Shown: positions 24,503 to 33,849, numbered from the stretch's first letter. The stretch: DNA of 43,101 nucleotides from Bacteroidales bacterium (GCA_012522855.1 JAAYJQ010000007.1:1-43101), one strand, 5' to 3'. Notes: generated by a model not told the origin, from the sequence alone. Program-made: numbers and translations.

Positions 24503-26167
24503 TCATCCTACAAACTGCGCCTTCAACTTTTCGATCTTGGCGTCGGCCTCGGAACCGGCGGCGCCGAAGTAGAATTTGATCTTCGGCTCGGTACCGGAAG
24601 GACGGATCGTCACCACATCTCCTTCTTCGTTGAAGAACTGCAGGACATTGGATTTGGGTTGCCCGGTCTTGTCCGGTTGCGCGTAGTCAATCACTCGGTT
24701 GACTTTCACCCCTGCGATTTCGGCGGGCACATTGCGACGGTAGTCCGTCATGATCCGCTGGATTTCTTCCGCGCCCGATTTCCCTTCCCGCACCAGAGAG
24801 ACCATCTCCTCGCGGCGGTAGCCATATTCCGAATAGATCTTCTTCAACAACTGGTAGAGGGTCAAGCCGCGATCGGCGGCCCAGGCGGCGCATTCAGCGA
24901 CCATGGAACAGGAGATCACGGCATCCTTGTCCCGGACGAACTGTCCGACATTGAAGCCGTAGCTCTCTTCCCCGCCGCAGATGAACTCACGGGTATCCTC
25001 GTTACGTCTGATCACGTCAGCGATGTATTTGAAACCCGTCAGGACGTTGAAGCATTCCACTCCGAAACTCCGCGCGATGTCCGCGACAAGTTCGGTCGTG
25101 ACGATGGTCTTGACAATGTATTTCGAAGGATCCAGTTTGCCCAGTTCCTTCCAGCGGTTCAAGATGTACCAGGTCAGCAGAGCGGCGGTCTGGTTGCCGG
25201 TGAACTGAACGATTCTTCCGTCGTTATCCCGCACTGCGATGCCCAATCGGTCCGCGTCGGGATCGGTGGCCATGACGATGTCCGCCTGCTCGCGCTCTGC
25301 GACCTCCAGGGCCATCTTCATGGCGGCAGGTTCCTCCGGATTCGGAGAAGGCACCGTCGGGAAGTCCCCGTCGCTGACATCCTGCTCCGGGACATTGTAC
25401 ACATTCTTGAACCCCAGGCGCTTCAGGCACTCCGGCACCAGACGGACCCCGCATCCGTGCAAAGGGGTGTACACAATCTTGAGATCGGGATGCGCAGCCC
25501 GGGCTTCCGGACTGAGCATCAGGGACAGAATGTCGGAAAGGTAGGCTTCATCCATCTCGCTTCCCATCCGTTCCACTTTCCCGCTGCCCTCCCCTTTTTC
25601 GAATTTGACCTGAGAAGGATCCGTGATCTTGGCGACTTCCGCCACGATGTCCTTGTCCACCGGACTCATGATCTGCGCCCCGTCGGACCAGAACACCTTG
25701 TAGCCGTTGTATTCCTTGGGATTATGGGAGGCGGTAACCATCACACCGGCGATCGACCCCTTCTTGCGGATGGCGTAGCTGAGTTCCGGCGTCGGACGGA
25801 TGCCATCGAATATGTACACGTGCAAGCCGTTGGCGCTCAACACGTCTGCAGCAATCTGGGCGAACAGTTCGGAATTGTTGCGGCTGTCGTAGGAGATGCA
25901 GACTGAAAGGTCGTCGCCTTCGACGCGAGACAGGATGTAGTTGGCAAGCCCCTGGGTCGCCATCCCGATCGTGTACTTGTTTATCCGGTTGGTTCCCACG
26001 CCCATCTTGCCGCGCAGGCCCCCTGTCCCGAATTCCAAATTCCGATAGAATGCGTCTTCGAATCCAACGGGATCCGTGTCCCGTAACGCCAGAACCTTGG
26101 CTTTGGTCTCGGAATCGAAATCCCCGTCCAGCCATTGTCTCGCAACTTCGTTGTAGTCTAGTGCCAT
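24503..26167 (-). CDS. Phosphoglucomutase/phosphomannomutase-family enzyme
   Basis: This 554-aa cytoplasmic enzyme interconverts hexose-1- and hexose-6-phosphates. The four alpha-D-phosphohexomutase domains are marked by GTGGLRGKMGVGTNRIN near the N-terminus, the phosphoserine loop VMVTASHNPKEYNGYK (Ser near 146), the metal-binding DPDADRLGIA, the sugar-binding GGEESYGF, and the phosphate-binding TIRPSGTEPKIKFY near the C-terminus. It is the PgcA-like long type common in Bacteroidota and Firmicutes. The ATG at 26167 begins MALDYNEVARQWL; in-frame residues upstream are unlike the family. It would link glucose released from glucan with glycolysis and with zwf. Confidence 0.94.
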   Translation of the reverse strand: MALDYNEVARQWLDGDFDSETKAKVLALRDTDPVGFEDAFYRNLEFGTGGLRGKMGVGTNRINKYTIGMATQGLANYILSRVEGDDLSVCISYDSRNNSELFAQIAADVLSANGLHVYIFDGIRPTPELSYAIRKKGSIAGVMVTASHNPKEYNGYKVFWSDGAQIMSPVDKDIVAEVAKITDPSQVKFEKGEGSGKVERMGSEMDEAYLSDILSLMLSPEARAAHPDLKIVYTPLHGCGVRLVPECLKRLGFKNVYNVPEQDVSDGDFPTVPSPNPEEPAAMKMALEVAEREQADIVMATDPDADRLGIAVRDNDGRIVQFTGNQTAALLTWYILNRWKELGKLDPSKYIVKTIVTTELVADIARSFGVECFNVLTGFKYIADVIRRNEDTREFICGGEESYGFNVGQFVRDKDAVISCSMVAECAAWAADRGLTLYQLLKKIYSEYGYRREEMVSLVREGKSGAEEIQRIMTDYRRNVPAEIAGVKVNRVIDYAQPDKTGQPKSNVLQFFNEEGDVVTIRPSGTEPKIKFYFGAAGSEADAKIEKLKAQFVG

Positions 26168-26226
26168 AGTCGATTGATTAGTTATGAAAACAGCATGGAA
26201 AGTCGAAACGATTCCACGCAATTAAA

Positions 26227-26234
26227 CAAATATA
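26227..26234 (-). promoter_or_regulatory. Bacteroidota -7 element for the phosphosugar mutase gene
   Basis: Minus-strand TATATTTG matches TAnnTTTG exactly; the start point would be near 26221 with a leader of about 54 nt to the ATG at 26167. Confidence 0.45.
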
Positions 26235-26257
26235 CAAAATTCCCCGGATAATATGAT

Positions 26258-26265
26258 TAATTTTG
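26258..26265 (+). promoter_or_regulatory. -7 element immediately before the methyltransferase start
   Basis: TAATTTTG matches TAnnTTTG exactly. It lies downstream of an in-frame ATG at 26253 and 5 bases before the ATG at 26271. If used, transcription would begin about at 26271, giving a leaderless mRNA and excluding the upstream start. Confidence 0.4.
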
Positions 26266-26270
26266 CGGCG

Positions 26271-27554
26271 ATGGGTGATTTCTGGACATTTCTTGAGAGA
26301 CAAGCAGAGGCAGATCCCGCCCGCCTGCTGCTTTCGCGGCGTTCCTGGCCGGAACTGCCGGGGGAACTTTCGGAGCTGGAAGGACGAATCTCCCCGCGGG
26401 ATCTGGCCGCGAACACGCTGGCAGTACGGCGCCGGATCCGCAGAAAACTGCCTTCCTGGTCCGCATGCTCCCGAATCGTCTATCCCCTGCCCCTCTCCGC
26501 GGAACAGTGCAGTTCCGAGCAGACAGCCCGGTACAAGGCCCGGCTGGCAGCTTCGATTTTTCCGGAACCGGGGCGGAAGCCGCGGATCGCGGACCTGACA
26601 GGCGGACTCGGCGTGGACGCCCTGGCCTTCGGACAGATTGCCGGAGAGGTACTGTACAACGAGATGAATCCGCTGCTGGCGGCTGCCGCCAAACACAATT
26701 TCAAGATGCTGGGCGCCCGGAATATCCAGGTCGTGAACCGGGAACTCCTGCCGGGGAATCTGGCGGAAACGTTGGACGGTTTCGATGCGGATCTTCTCTT
26801 CCTCGATCCGGGACGGCGCGCCTCGGACGGCCGGAAAGTCTTCCGGCTGGAAGACTGCGTCCCGGACGTGCTGAAGTTACTTCCGGAACTACTCTCCACC
26901 TGCCGGAACGTCCTGCTGAAACTCTCCCCCATGGCGGACATCACCCGCCTCCTGAACCAATTCGAAACGGCGGCCGAAACCGACGGCAATCCCGTCCGGG
27001 AAATCCATGTCGTTGCAAACGGCGGGGAATGCAAGGAACTCCTTTTCCGACTGGACCGGGAATATGCCGGATCTCTGTCGCTCGTCTGCTCGGAATCCGG
27101 GAATACAATGACTTTTGATCCCGCTGAAGAAAGTCAGGCCGTGTGCCGCCTGCCGACTGATCGGGCCGGGTTGCAGGGCTACCTGTTCGAGCCGGGCAAA
27201 GCCTTGCTGAAGGCGGGTATGTTCAACAGTCTCGGCAATCGGTTCGGACTCGTCAAACTCGGCCGTCACACCCATCTGTACATTGCCGAAACACCGTCCG
27301 AAGCGCTTTCACGCTTCGGAAACCTATTCGTAATCAAGGAAATATCTCCGCTGAACAAGCGGACAATCAAGGAGATCGGGAAACGTTTTCCGCAGGCGGA
27401 CGTCTCGGCCCGGAACATTCCGATGTCCAGCGAGGAACTGGCGAAGCGGATGGACGTTGTCTCCGGCGGCAGAGTCCACCTCTTCGGGACACGCGTCGAC
27501 TTTACCTCCGCCCCTGCGGAAAAGGTTCTGCTGGTCTGCGACCGGCTGCCTTAG
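26271..27554 (+). CDS. Class I SAM-dependent methyltransferase with THUMP-like domain
   Basis: This protein of 427 aa (433 from the alternative ATG at 26253) has a Rossmann-type methyltransferase core: motif I is IADLTGGLGVDALAF, followed by LYNEMNPLLAAAAKHNF (motif II acid residue), and LLFLDPGRRASDGRKV in the catalytic position. The N-terminal 90 residues are Arg-rich and may bind RNA; the C-terminal part from about 320 resembles the THUMP-like domain seen in Bacteroidota relatives. The likely target is RNA, but which one is not known. Its stop overlaps the converging small membrane protein gene by four bases. Confidence 0.8.
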   Translation: MGDFWTFLERQAEADPARLLLSRRSWPELPGELSELEGRISPRDLAANTLAVRRRIRRKLPSWSACSRIVYPLPLSAEQCSSEQTARYKARLAASIFPEPGRKPRIADLTGGLGVDALAFGQIAGEVLYNEMNPLLAAAAKHNFKMLGARNIQVVNRELLPGNLAETLDGFDADLLFLDPGRRASDGRKVFRLEDCVPDVLKLLPELLSTCRNVLLKLSPMADITRLLNQFETAAETDGNPVREIHVVANGGECKELLFRLDREYAGSLSLVCSESGNTMTFDPAEESQAVCRLPTDRAGLQGYLFEPGKALLKAGMFNSLGNRFGLVKLGRHTHLYIAETPSEALSRFGNLFVIKEISPLNKRTIKEIGKRFPQADVSARNIPMSSEELAKRMDVVSGGRVHLFGTRVDFTSAPAEKVLLVCDRLP

Positions 27555-27904
27555 AAATTCAGACGGAAAGCCAATCCCGCGACCGGCCGGGAATCCGAGA
27601 TGCCGACCGGAATGGAGGCCACGAAGGGTTCCACCTTGAAATCCAGCATGGCGCGCCGGCCGTGGATGTCTTGAAAATACATATTCTTGATCTTGGCGAC
27701 CCGGACGGCATCCACGATGCTCCAGATGTAGATGCCGAGGGAGGCAAGAGAGGCAAGACCGGAAACACCCGTGAATTCGATCCGGGTGTACCCTTCCGAA
27801 GAATAGTAATTCGCTGTTGACCACGCCAGCGTATTGCAAGCGACGGCACCTCCGAAGAAGGCCAGGGCAACAGCCAGAAGCAGAGATATGAATGTCCTTT
27901 TCAT
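27551..27904 (-). CDS. Small secreted or membrane protein of unknown function
   Basis: This 117-aa product starts with a signal-like stretch (MKRTFISLLLAVALAFFGG, Cys at 23) and has one more hydrophobic segment (LASLASLGIYIWSIVDAVRVA, about 66-86) before a C-terminus rich in alternating residues ending in GLAFRLNF, reminiscent of an outer-membrane strand. The middle recalls the end of DUF5683-like Bacteroidota proteins, but I cannot assign it. An imperfect -7 element (CATATTTG, minus strand, 27918-27911) lies just upstream. It sits 34 bases downstream of the DPP IV stop on the same strand and could be cotranscribed with it. Confidence 0.6.
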   Translation of the reverse strand: MKRTFISLLLAVALAFFGGAVACNTLAWSTANYYSSEGYTRIEFTGVSGLASLASLGIYIWSIVDAVRVAKIKNMYFQDIHGRRAMLDFKVEPFVASIPVGISDSRPVAGLAFRLNF

Positions 27905-27938
27905 CACGGACAAATATGCGAATGTTTTGGAGAACCGG

Positions 27939-29906
27939 CTATTCCGCCGGTTTCAGATACTTGAGCCAGAAGGCCTTGTTGGAACTATCGAAGTGCGTGC
28001 CCTGATAGCCGCGGTAACCGTGCATGCCGTCGGGATAGATCATCAGTTCGAACTTCTTCCCCTCCTTCTGCAAGGCGTCAAAGAGTTTCAGTGAATTCTG
28101 GAAATGCACGTTGTCGTCGCCGGTACCGTGCGTGAGCTTCAGCATTACGGAACCGTCGCAGTTCGCTTCGGTCACCGGATAGTTCTTCGCATGCGCGATG
28201 ACACTGGTCCGGGAATAGCCTTCCGGATTGTTCCGGGGTGTATCCATAAAACGCTCCGTATAATGCGTGTCGTACAATTGCCAATCGTAGACACCCGCGC
28301 TGCCGATTCCATAGTGGAAAGCATCGGAGTGGTTGAGCAGCAGCAGGGCGGTCATCGTGCCGCCGAAGGAATATCCCTCCACGCCGATCTTGTCACCCCG
28401 GACATAAGGAAGGGCTTTGAGCCAGCCCGCCCATTCCACGAAATCGCGGACCTCGAGCTCACCGAGTTTTCTGTAGATCATGTCCAATCCAGCCCGGCCA
28501 TTGTGTCCGGCCGCTCGGCAATCCGCCGTAATCTCGATGATTCCATGCTCGGCATACCAGTCGTAGGTGTTCAACCCCTTGAAGACATCCCGGACCTGCG
28601 GCGAGTCCGGACCGCCGTACAGATCCATGTGGACGGGGTATTGTTTCGTGGAATCGAAGTCCTTCGGATACACGATGAACGCCGGCAGTTCCAGTCCGTC
28701 CGAAGTGGTCATGGTGACGAGTTGCGGCAGGGCATAGTCGGCTGCACGGTAGTCCGCCGGGGCCGAGTCATCGATTTTCCGGGAACGGTCGGGCTTTTTC
28801 AGATCGATTTCCCAGGTCTGGAAGGGAGTCGTGAAGTTGCTCAGCACGGCCGTGCAAGTCTTACCGTCCGGCGCGAATGTCACCCGGGAAACACCCAGCG
28901 CCGGATCGGTGAGCGGGGTGATCTTGCCGTCCAGCACCTTGTAAAGCCCGGTCCGGATATGATTCCGGTCGCGCTCCGCGGTGAAATAGAGGGTCGCCTT
29001 GGAGCCGTCGAATGTCCGGGAAAGCACCGCCTTGCCCTCCTCGACCTTCTGGATGGTCACCCGCCAGTTTTCCCCGTCCGTCAACCGCTTCAAGATGCTT
29101 CCGTCATAGGACAGATAATAAATCTGCTGCCACCCCGTCTCGAAGGAGCGGACCATGTACAGGCCTTTCTCTCCGAAATGCATACCCTTGATCCAATCCA
29201 GCCAGGTCTTGTAGGTTTCATGGTAGATGTGAGACTTGGATCCGTCTTCGGGCGAGACGGCGTAAACGTCCAGGGTATTCTGGACACGGGGTTCGCGCTG
29301 TACGAAGAAAGCGCGGCTGTCCGCTCCCCAAAAGGGCGTTCCGAAGTATTGGTCCTGATCCTCGTCAAAGTCGGCCCAGACGACTGCGGGCTCTCCGGCG
29401 ACCCGCGCGATCCCGATGCGGACTTTCGGATTCGGATCGCCGCACTTGGGAAACCGCGTCATCCGTACGGATCCGCCGGTCGGGGAAATCCCGGCAAGGG
29501 GAACCGCCGCTCCGGCATTCTGAGAATAGTTCCACTGCATGCCGGAGCGATCCTCGTCGTCGGCGTACGGAGAATAGATCGGGAAGATTGGGACCTCCGT
29601 GTTGTCAAAACGATAGAAAGCAATCTTCTCCGAGTCCGGAGACCACCAGAATGCCTTGTACCGCGTCTGTCGGCCCAGGATTTCCTCGTAATAGACCCAA
29701 GATGCGTAACCGTTCAGGATCACCTCGCTGCCGTCGAAGGTCAGCTGCGTTTCCGTTCCGGTGGCGACGTCCGCGATCCAGAGGTTGTTCGCGCGGGTAA
29801 AGGCTACCCGGGAAGAGTCCGGAGAATAGGTTTCATTGACGCGTTCCCACGCAGGGAGCTGCGCTCCGATCAGCAGCATCGCCGCCATGAATATCAATCG
29901 CTTCAT
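27939..29906 (-). CDS. S9B family prolyl dipeptidyl peptidase (DPP IV-like)
   Basis: This 655-aa secreted serine peptidase removes N-terminal X-Pro or X-Ala dipeptides. A signal peptide (MKRLIFMAAMLLIGAQLPAW) is followed by a beta-propeller with the DPP IV mark ASWVYYEEILGR (about 67-78), and an alpha/beta-hydrolase domain from about 420. The triad is visible: Ser near 512 in GVEGYSFGGTMTA, Asp near 597 in GTGDDNVHF, His near 629 in GMHGYRGY. The usual GWSYGG nucleophile elbow reads GYSFGG, a mild variation. At 655 aa it is somewhat shorter than typical Bacteroidota members (about 720). Such enzymes work in the periplasm on imported peptides. Confidence 0.92.
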   Translation of the reverse strand: MKRLIFMAAMLLIGAQLPAWERVNETYSPDSSRVAFTRANNLWIADVATGTETQLTFDGSEVILNGYASWVYYEEILGRQTRYKAFWWSPDSEKIAFYRFDNTEVPIFPIYSPYADDEDRSGMQWNYSQNAGAAVPLAGISPTGGSVRMTRFPKCGDPNPKVRIGIARVAGEPAVVWADFDEDQDQYFGTPFWGADSRAFFVQREPRVQNTLDVYAVSPEDGSKSHIYHETYKTWLDWIKGMHFGEKGLYMVRSFETGWQQIYYLSYDGSILKRLTDGENWRVTIQKVEEGKAVLSRTFDGSKATLYFTAERDRNHIRTGLYKVLDGKITPLTDPALGVSRVTFAPDGKTCTAVLSNFTTPFQTWEIDLKKPDRSRKIDDSAPADYRAADYALPQLVTMTTSDGLELPAFIVYPKDFDSTKQYPVHMDLYGGPDSPQVRDVFKGLNTYDWYAEHGIIEITADCRAAGHNGRAGLDMIYRKLGELEVRDFVEWAGWLKALPYVRGDKIGVEGYSFGGTMTALLLLNHSDAFHYGIGSAGVYDWQLYDTHYTERFMDTPRNNPEGYSRTSVIAHAKNYPVTEANCDGSVMLKLTHGTGDDNVHFQNSLKLFDALQKEGKKFELMIYPDGMHGYRGYQGTHFDSSNKAFWLKYLKPAE

Positions 29907-29922
29907 ATCAATTTATATTATG

Positions 29923-30034
29923 ATGATTCGGGAAACTGTGGCATGGGCGCGACCTCAGCCGCAGCAGACAAGCCTCGAAGAGGCGCAGGATGCGAGAATG
30001 GACAGAGCGCCCTGACAGCAGTTTTCCGAATCAT
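29923..30034. repeat. 112-base element bounded by a 16-base inverted repeat
   Basis: ATGATTCGGGAAACTG at 29923-29938 is the inverse of CAGTTTTCCGAATCAT at 30019-30034 with one mismatch. Inside, GGGCGC (29945-29950) pairs with GCGCCC (30007-30012), and a GCCTC-GAA-GAGGC hairpin sits near the centre (about 29971-29983). The element fills most of the gap between two minus-strand genes, and the right arm contains the stop codon of the RecD-like gene. It may be a small mobile element of the MITE type, a REP-like element, or a structured RNA/terminator. Confidence 0.6.
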
Positions 30035-31515
30035 TGGAAATATTCATCTTTAAAGTTCACGAGATACACCTTGTCGACCGCGCGGGTAAGCGCCGTGTAG
30101 AGCCATTTCAAGTCGTCGAGGGTCAATTCGTCCCGCCAGAACGGATTGTCGATGAAGACGCAACTCCACTGCCCGCCCTGGCTCTTGTGGCAGGTGATCG
30201 CGTTTGCGTATTTGAGCTGCAAGGCGTTGTAGAAAAGGTCTTCCCGCACCGCGGCGTAGCGTTTCCGTTTCGTCTTCAGGTCGGAATAATCTTCCATCAC
30301 CCCGTTGTAAAGTTGGTTCTGTTGCTCGTAGGTCAAGGAAGCCGCCTCGGATTCAAGCGTATCCAGACAAACTTTCGCCACCACTTCGACGTCGTTGTAA
30401 TCCGGGAATGAAAGCCGCGCTTCCGCGAAATGGAGTCCGTATCGCTCCTCGTGGTTGCGGATCGACACCAGGTTGGCTATGTCCCCGTTGGCGATGTAGT
30501 CCAGTTCCGGCACATGCTCCAAGAACTGATAGCAGTTCTTCACGATCATCAGCTTCTCTCCCCGCACGAGTTGTTCCTCATTGTAGAAGATCTGGGCGCG
30601 TATGCCGGCATTGTACCGGTTCGCCCGCTTGTTCGAACGGCAGAGCACCACTGCATCGTCTTTGGAATATTCCGAAAAATAGGCGGAGTTGAGGGCATCC
30701 AAGAGTTCCCCGCCGGTAATGCGTACCACGTCGTCGAAGCCGTCCGTCCGGAGACCGAGCCGGTCAGCCGGGATAATCTCGGTGCCGGCGGAATCGGAGG
30801 CGATTCGCTTCCGGAGCCGCGTGGCATTCCAGAGAATCCCGGATGTCTTCTGCTGACGAACCACTTCGGTCAGGGAAGCGTAGCGTACCCCGCCGAAGCC
30901 GTCCATATATTCACGGGAAAGCGCGGGCGAGGCATCCAGCCCGACCGGAGGAAGTTGAGCGGAGTCGCCGATCAGGATCAGACGACAGTCGTTGCCGTTC
31001 CGGACAAATTCTACGAGGTCGCGGAGCAAGTCGCCGGTGCCGAACTGAGCCGTCGAGGCGGACGATCCCGCATCGATGCCGATCAGGGACACCTCGTCCA
31101 CGATGAAAAGTTTGTGGGACAGTTTGTTCGGAGCCAGCGAAAACTGTCCGAACCCGTCGGCTCCCACGGATTTCTGCCGGTAGATACTCTTGTGGATGGT
31201 GGAAGCGGGTTTGCGGGCATAGGAAGAAAGGACTTTCGCAGCCCGACCGGTCGGGGCCATCAGCAGGCAGATCTCCTCCTTCCGATCCGGCTTGTCGGGG
31301 TTCTGAACCGGACGCAAGTCATTCAGCCCGTCGATCACCGCGGCGATGGCGGTTGTCTTGCCGGTTCCGGCATATCCGTTGACCACCAGGATATCGGCGT
31401 CGTCGCAGGCGATGAAGTCCGCGATCTCCCGGAGCAGGCGGTCCTGGTCGGATGTCAGTTCATAGTTGAAACAATCCCTGAATCTCGCATAGTAAAAATC
31501 CCCCGCGCCCATCAT
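30031..31515 (-). CDS. RecD-like superfamily 1 DNA helicase/ATPase
   Basis: This 494-aa protein has the SF1B helicase motifs: Walker A GYAGTGKTTAI (47-57, Lys 53), Walker B FIVDEVSLIG, motif III LILIGDSAQLPPVG, and near the C-terminus TCHKSQGGQW and YTALTRAVDKVYL (motifs V/VI). It resembles the short RecD-type 'ATP-dependent exodeoxyribonuclease' proteins of Bacteroidota, which lack the long N-terminal part of RecD2. A 5'-3' DNA helicase role in repair is likely. Its ATG at 31515 overlaps the stop of trkH by four bases (ATGA), so translation is coupled. The stop codon lies in the arm of the inverted-repeat element at 30019-30034. Confidence 0.87.
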   Translation of the reverse strand: MMGAGDFYYARFRDCFNYELTSDQDRLLREIADFIACDDADILVVNGYAGTGKTTAIAAVIDGLNDLRPVQNPDKPDRKEEICLLMAPTGRAAKVLSSYARKPASTIHKSIYRQKSVGADGFGQFSLAPNKLSHKLFIVDEVSLIGIDAGSSASTAQFGTGDLLRDLVEFVRNGNDCRLILIGDSAQLPPVGLDASPALSREYMDGFGGVRYASLTEVVRQQKTSGILWNATRLRKRIASDSAGTEIIPADRLGLRTDGFDDVVRITGGELLDALNSAYFSEYSKDDAVVLCRSNKRANRYNAGIRAQIFYNEEQLVRGEKLMIVKNCYQFLEHVPELDYIANGDIANLVSIRNHEERYGLHFAEARLSFPDYNDVEVVAKVCLDTLESEAASLTYEQQNQLYNGVMEDYSDLKTKRKRYAAVREDLFYNALQLKYANAITCHKSQGGQWSCVFIDNPFWRDELTLDDLKWLYTALTRAVDKVYLVNFKDEYFQ

Positions 31516-32972
31516 CGCAAGATCGGCTTTCTCCCGAAAATCATCGAGACGACCGCAAATACGGGATAGATCTCCACGCGTCCCAGGAACATGTTCAGCG
31601 TATACATAAATTTCGCCGCCGCCGGCTCGATGTTGTAGTTGCCGAAAGTGCCCAGCGCCCCGACGGAAGGGCCCACGTTGCTCAGACACGAGATCGTGCC
31701 GATAAAGGCATTCCGGTTGTCGACCCCGAGAATGAGGCAAATCAGGAAGGAAAGCATCATTACGACTAGAAACAGGGAGACAAAAAGAATATGGGGAGCC
31801 ACATCCTCCTGCTTGACAACACGTCCGTTTAGCCGAACCTCATTGATGGAGGACGGATACAGGGCATGTTTCAGATAGTACCCGATCTGTTTGTAGAAGA
31901 GGAGAACCCGGTCAGACTTGACTCCTCCCGTCGTCGAGCCGGCCATTCCGCATCGGATACCGAAAAATATCAAGAGGACAGAGGCAAGGTACGGCCAGGC
32001 GCTGTTGTCGGCGATTGCGAAACCGGTCGTAGAGGCGTAGCTGATGATGTGGAAGGATCCGTTCAGCAGCGCGTGCCCCCAATTCTGTTCCACCCCCTCC
32101 GCCTTCAGGGTTATGCCCACCAGCAGGCTCCCGACAACCAAGCCCCAAAGATAGAACTTGAGGACTTCGTTGTTCAGGGGTTTGAGGGAACGGCGGACGA
32201 GGGCAAGGAAGATGAGGCCGAAATGCATGGATGCGAGCACCATGTACACCATCGTAATCAAGGTGATCGGAAGGGATTGGAAGGAGGCGATCGACAGGTT
32301 GCGGGTGCTGAATCCACCCGTGGCCGCCACGCTCATGGCGTGGCAGATCGCGTCAAAAGGCGTCATGCCCGCGATCCAGTAGCACAGAAAGGCCGAAAGC
32401 ACGAGGCCTATATACACATTCGTGAAGATGGAGACGGTCTTCCTGGCCCTGGACTTGTAGCCGCTCTTCGATAGGGATGAGATTTCCAGACTGGAAAGCC
32501 TGAGTTTCGTCTGACTCGCGCTCGGGATGAGCAAGAGTAGAAAAACCACGACCCCCAAGCCTCCGATAAAATGGGTGGAAGACCGCCAGAACAGAAGGCT
32601 GTCCGGGAGCCCTTCGACGTTTTCAAGGATGGTCGCGCCGGTGGTGGTGTATCCGGAAACGCTCTCGAACCATGCGTTGATAACCGTGAATGGTCCGCCC
32701 CAGAGCGCATATGGCAGCATACCGAAAATGAACGAAAGAAGCCAGGCCAGCACAATGATCACATAACCTTCCGCCATCGAGATTCCGGCGGCCTTCCGCA
32801 CGAAAATGAACGGAAACACACCGACGGTAAGCGTGATGGTAAAACTGATGAACAGGGCAGCCAGCGCGCTGTCATGCCCGTTCACAAGCGAAACCAGGAT
32901 GGAAAAGAACATGAACAGGGCGTTCACCAGCAAGGAGGCGCCCACATGGCGGGATATGGCCTTGACATTCAT
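31512..32972 (-). CDS. trkH: TrkH-family potassium uptake channel subunit
   Basis: This 486-aa inner-membrane protein is the ion-conducting subunit of a Trk/Ktr K+ uptake system. Four pore-loop repeats are visible: TTGATILENVEGLP, ATGGFSTRNLS, STTGFAIADNS and SNVGPSVGALG; the first, second and third show the TTG/ATG-type filter sequences, the last is looser. CGMAGSTTGGVKSDRV is a conserved cytoplasmic-side loop. The regulatory partner TrkA is not in the window. The gene overlaps the upstream sensor-like gene by four bases (32969-32972) and the downstream helicase by four bases, each as ATGA, giving a tightly coupled three-gene unit. Confidence 0.93.
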   Translation of the reverse strand: MNVKAISRHVGASLLVNALFMFFSILVSLVNGHDSALAALFISFTITLTVGVFPFIFVRKAAGISMAEGYVIIVLAWLLSFIFGMLPYALWGGPFTVINAWFESVSGYTTTGATILENVEGLPDSLLFWRSSTHFIGGLGVVVFLLLLIPSASQTKLRLSSLEISSLSKSGYKSRARKTVSIFTNVYIGLVLSAFLCYWIAGMTPFDAICHAMSVAATGGFSTRNLSIASFQSLPITLITMVYMVLASMHFGLIFLALVRRSLKPLNNEVLKFYLWGLVVGSLLVGITLKAEGVEQNWGHALLNGSFHIISYASTTGFAIADNSAWPYLASVLLIFFGIRCGMAGSTTGGVKSDRVLLFYKQIGYYLKHALYPSSINEVRLNGRVVKQEDVAPHILFVSLFLVVMMLSFLICLILGVDNRNAFIGTISCLSNVGPSVGALGTFGNYNIEPAAAKFMYTLNMFLGRVEIYPVFAVVSMIFGRKPILR

Positions 32973-33820
32973 GTTCCGGAATTCGTTTTGTTGGCGCTTT
33001 GCTTGTCGCGAAGATCCGAGAGACGCTTCTGTAGCTGCTGGTTCTCTCCGACGAGTTGCCTGATGCCGGCGTTCAGTTCCTTCAGCTGGTCGTCCCCTTC
33101 AAAATCGTAATTGTATTTCTTATTATAGGCCCGGTAGTGATCCAGGCCGGACAGCATTTTGTACAACGGGTTGACATAATAGACCAGCAGGAAGAACAGC
33201 AGCATCAGGATGAGGAGCAGTCCGACCCCGACCGCGACCATCCCGGGAATGATGCTCCGGTAGAACCCTTGCTGGAAGGTCTCCGAATTTTGTTTCAAGT
33301 CTTGATAGACGGCATTGTTCAGCGCTTCGATGTCGCTCGCAAGCCGGTTGAAGCGGGGCTGAAGCCGCTGGAAGTACCAGCTCCGGGTGTCGATGAAGTC
33401 GGAAAGCAACACGTTACGCAACTCCAGCGAGGTCAGCATATAAGCGGAATAGGAATAGACGACCGAATCCGCAAGCTGCCGCGCGCCGATGGAGGTCAGG
33501 GACATCTTCAGGGAATCGCAGTGGTTGATGAAGGCTTGCTGGTCGAAATGCGGAAGCCGGCCGATGGACTCCTCACCCACGACAGCCAGGATGTCCAGGT
33601 TGTAAGCATTGCTCGCTTCGCCAAGCTGCCGGGCGAGGTTGATGCGCTTGATGTCCTCAGCGATCAGTTCGGAAACATAGTCGCTCATCCGGCTGTATTC
33701 CAGAATGGAGATGACGCAGGAAACGAGCAGGGCCACTGCGATCGCGCAAAGGCTCAGGGTAAGCTTCGCTCTCAAAGACAACTTGAAGCTTTTGATCCGG
33801 TGCACAAGTTTCCGAAACAT
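32969..33820 (-). CDS. Sensor-like membrane protein without an output domain
   Basis: This 283-aa protein has one membrane segment near 23-44 (LTLSLCAIAVALLVSCVISI), an extracytoplasmic region of about 140 residues predicted helical, a second membrane segment near 190-215, a HAMP-like stretch (VNPLYKMLSGLDHYRAYNK), and a coiled-coil C-terminus (about 245-275, ending in QLQKRLSDLRDKQ). The layout is that of a histidine kinase or chemoreceptor input half (four-helix-bundle sensor), but no kinase or signalling domain follows. The ATG at 33820 fits the -7 element at 33842. It is translationally coupled to trkH, so it might tune K+ uptake; this is inference only. Confidence 0.75.
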   Translation of the reverse strand: MFRKLVHRIKSFKLSLRAKLTLSLCAIAVALLVSCVISILEYSRMSDYVSELIAEDIKRINLARQLGEASNAYNLDILAVVGEESIGRLPHFDQQAFINHCDSLKMSLTSIGARQLADSVVYSYSAYMLTSLELRNVLLSDFIDTRSWYFQRLQPRFNRLASDIEALNNAVYQDLKQNSETFQQGFYRSIIPGMVAVGVGLLLILMLLFFLLVYYVNPLYKMLSGLDHYRAYNKKYNYDFEGDDQLKELNAGIRQLVGENQQLQKRLSDLRDKQSANKTNSGT

Positions 33821-33841
33821 GGTCAATCCTTTTTGAACGCA

Positions 33842-33849
33842 CAAATGTA
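33842..33849 (-). promoter_or_regulatory. Bacteroidota -7 element for the sensor-trkH-helicase operon
   Basis: Minus-strand TACATTTG matches TAnnTTTG exactly. The leader to the ATG at 33820 would be about 16 nt. No promoter is expected inside the operon because the genes overlap. Confidence 0.48.

Noticed and set aside
28104..30053. 649-codon open frame on the plus strand opposite the DPP IV gene
   Set aside because: The minus-strand product has clear catalytic motifs and a signal peptide; the opposite frame has none and is a compositional shadow.
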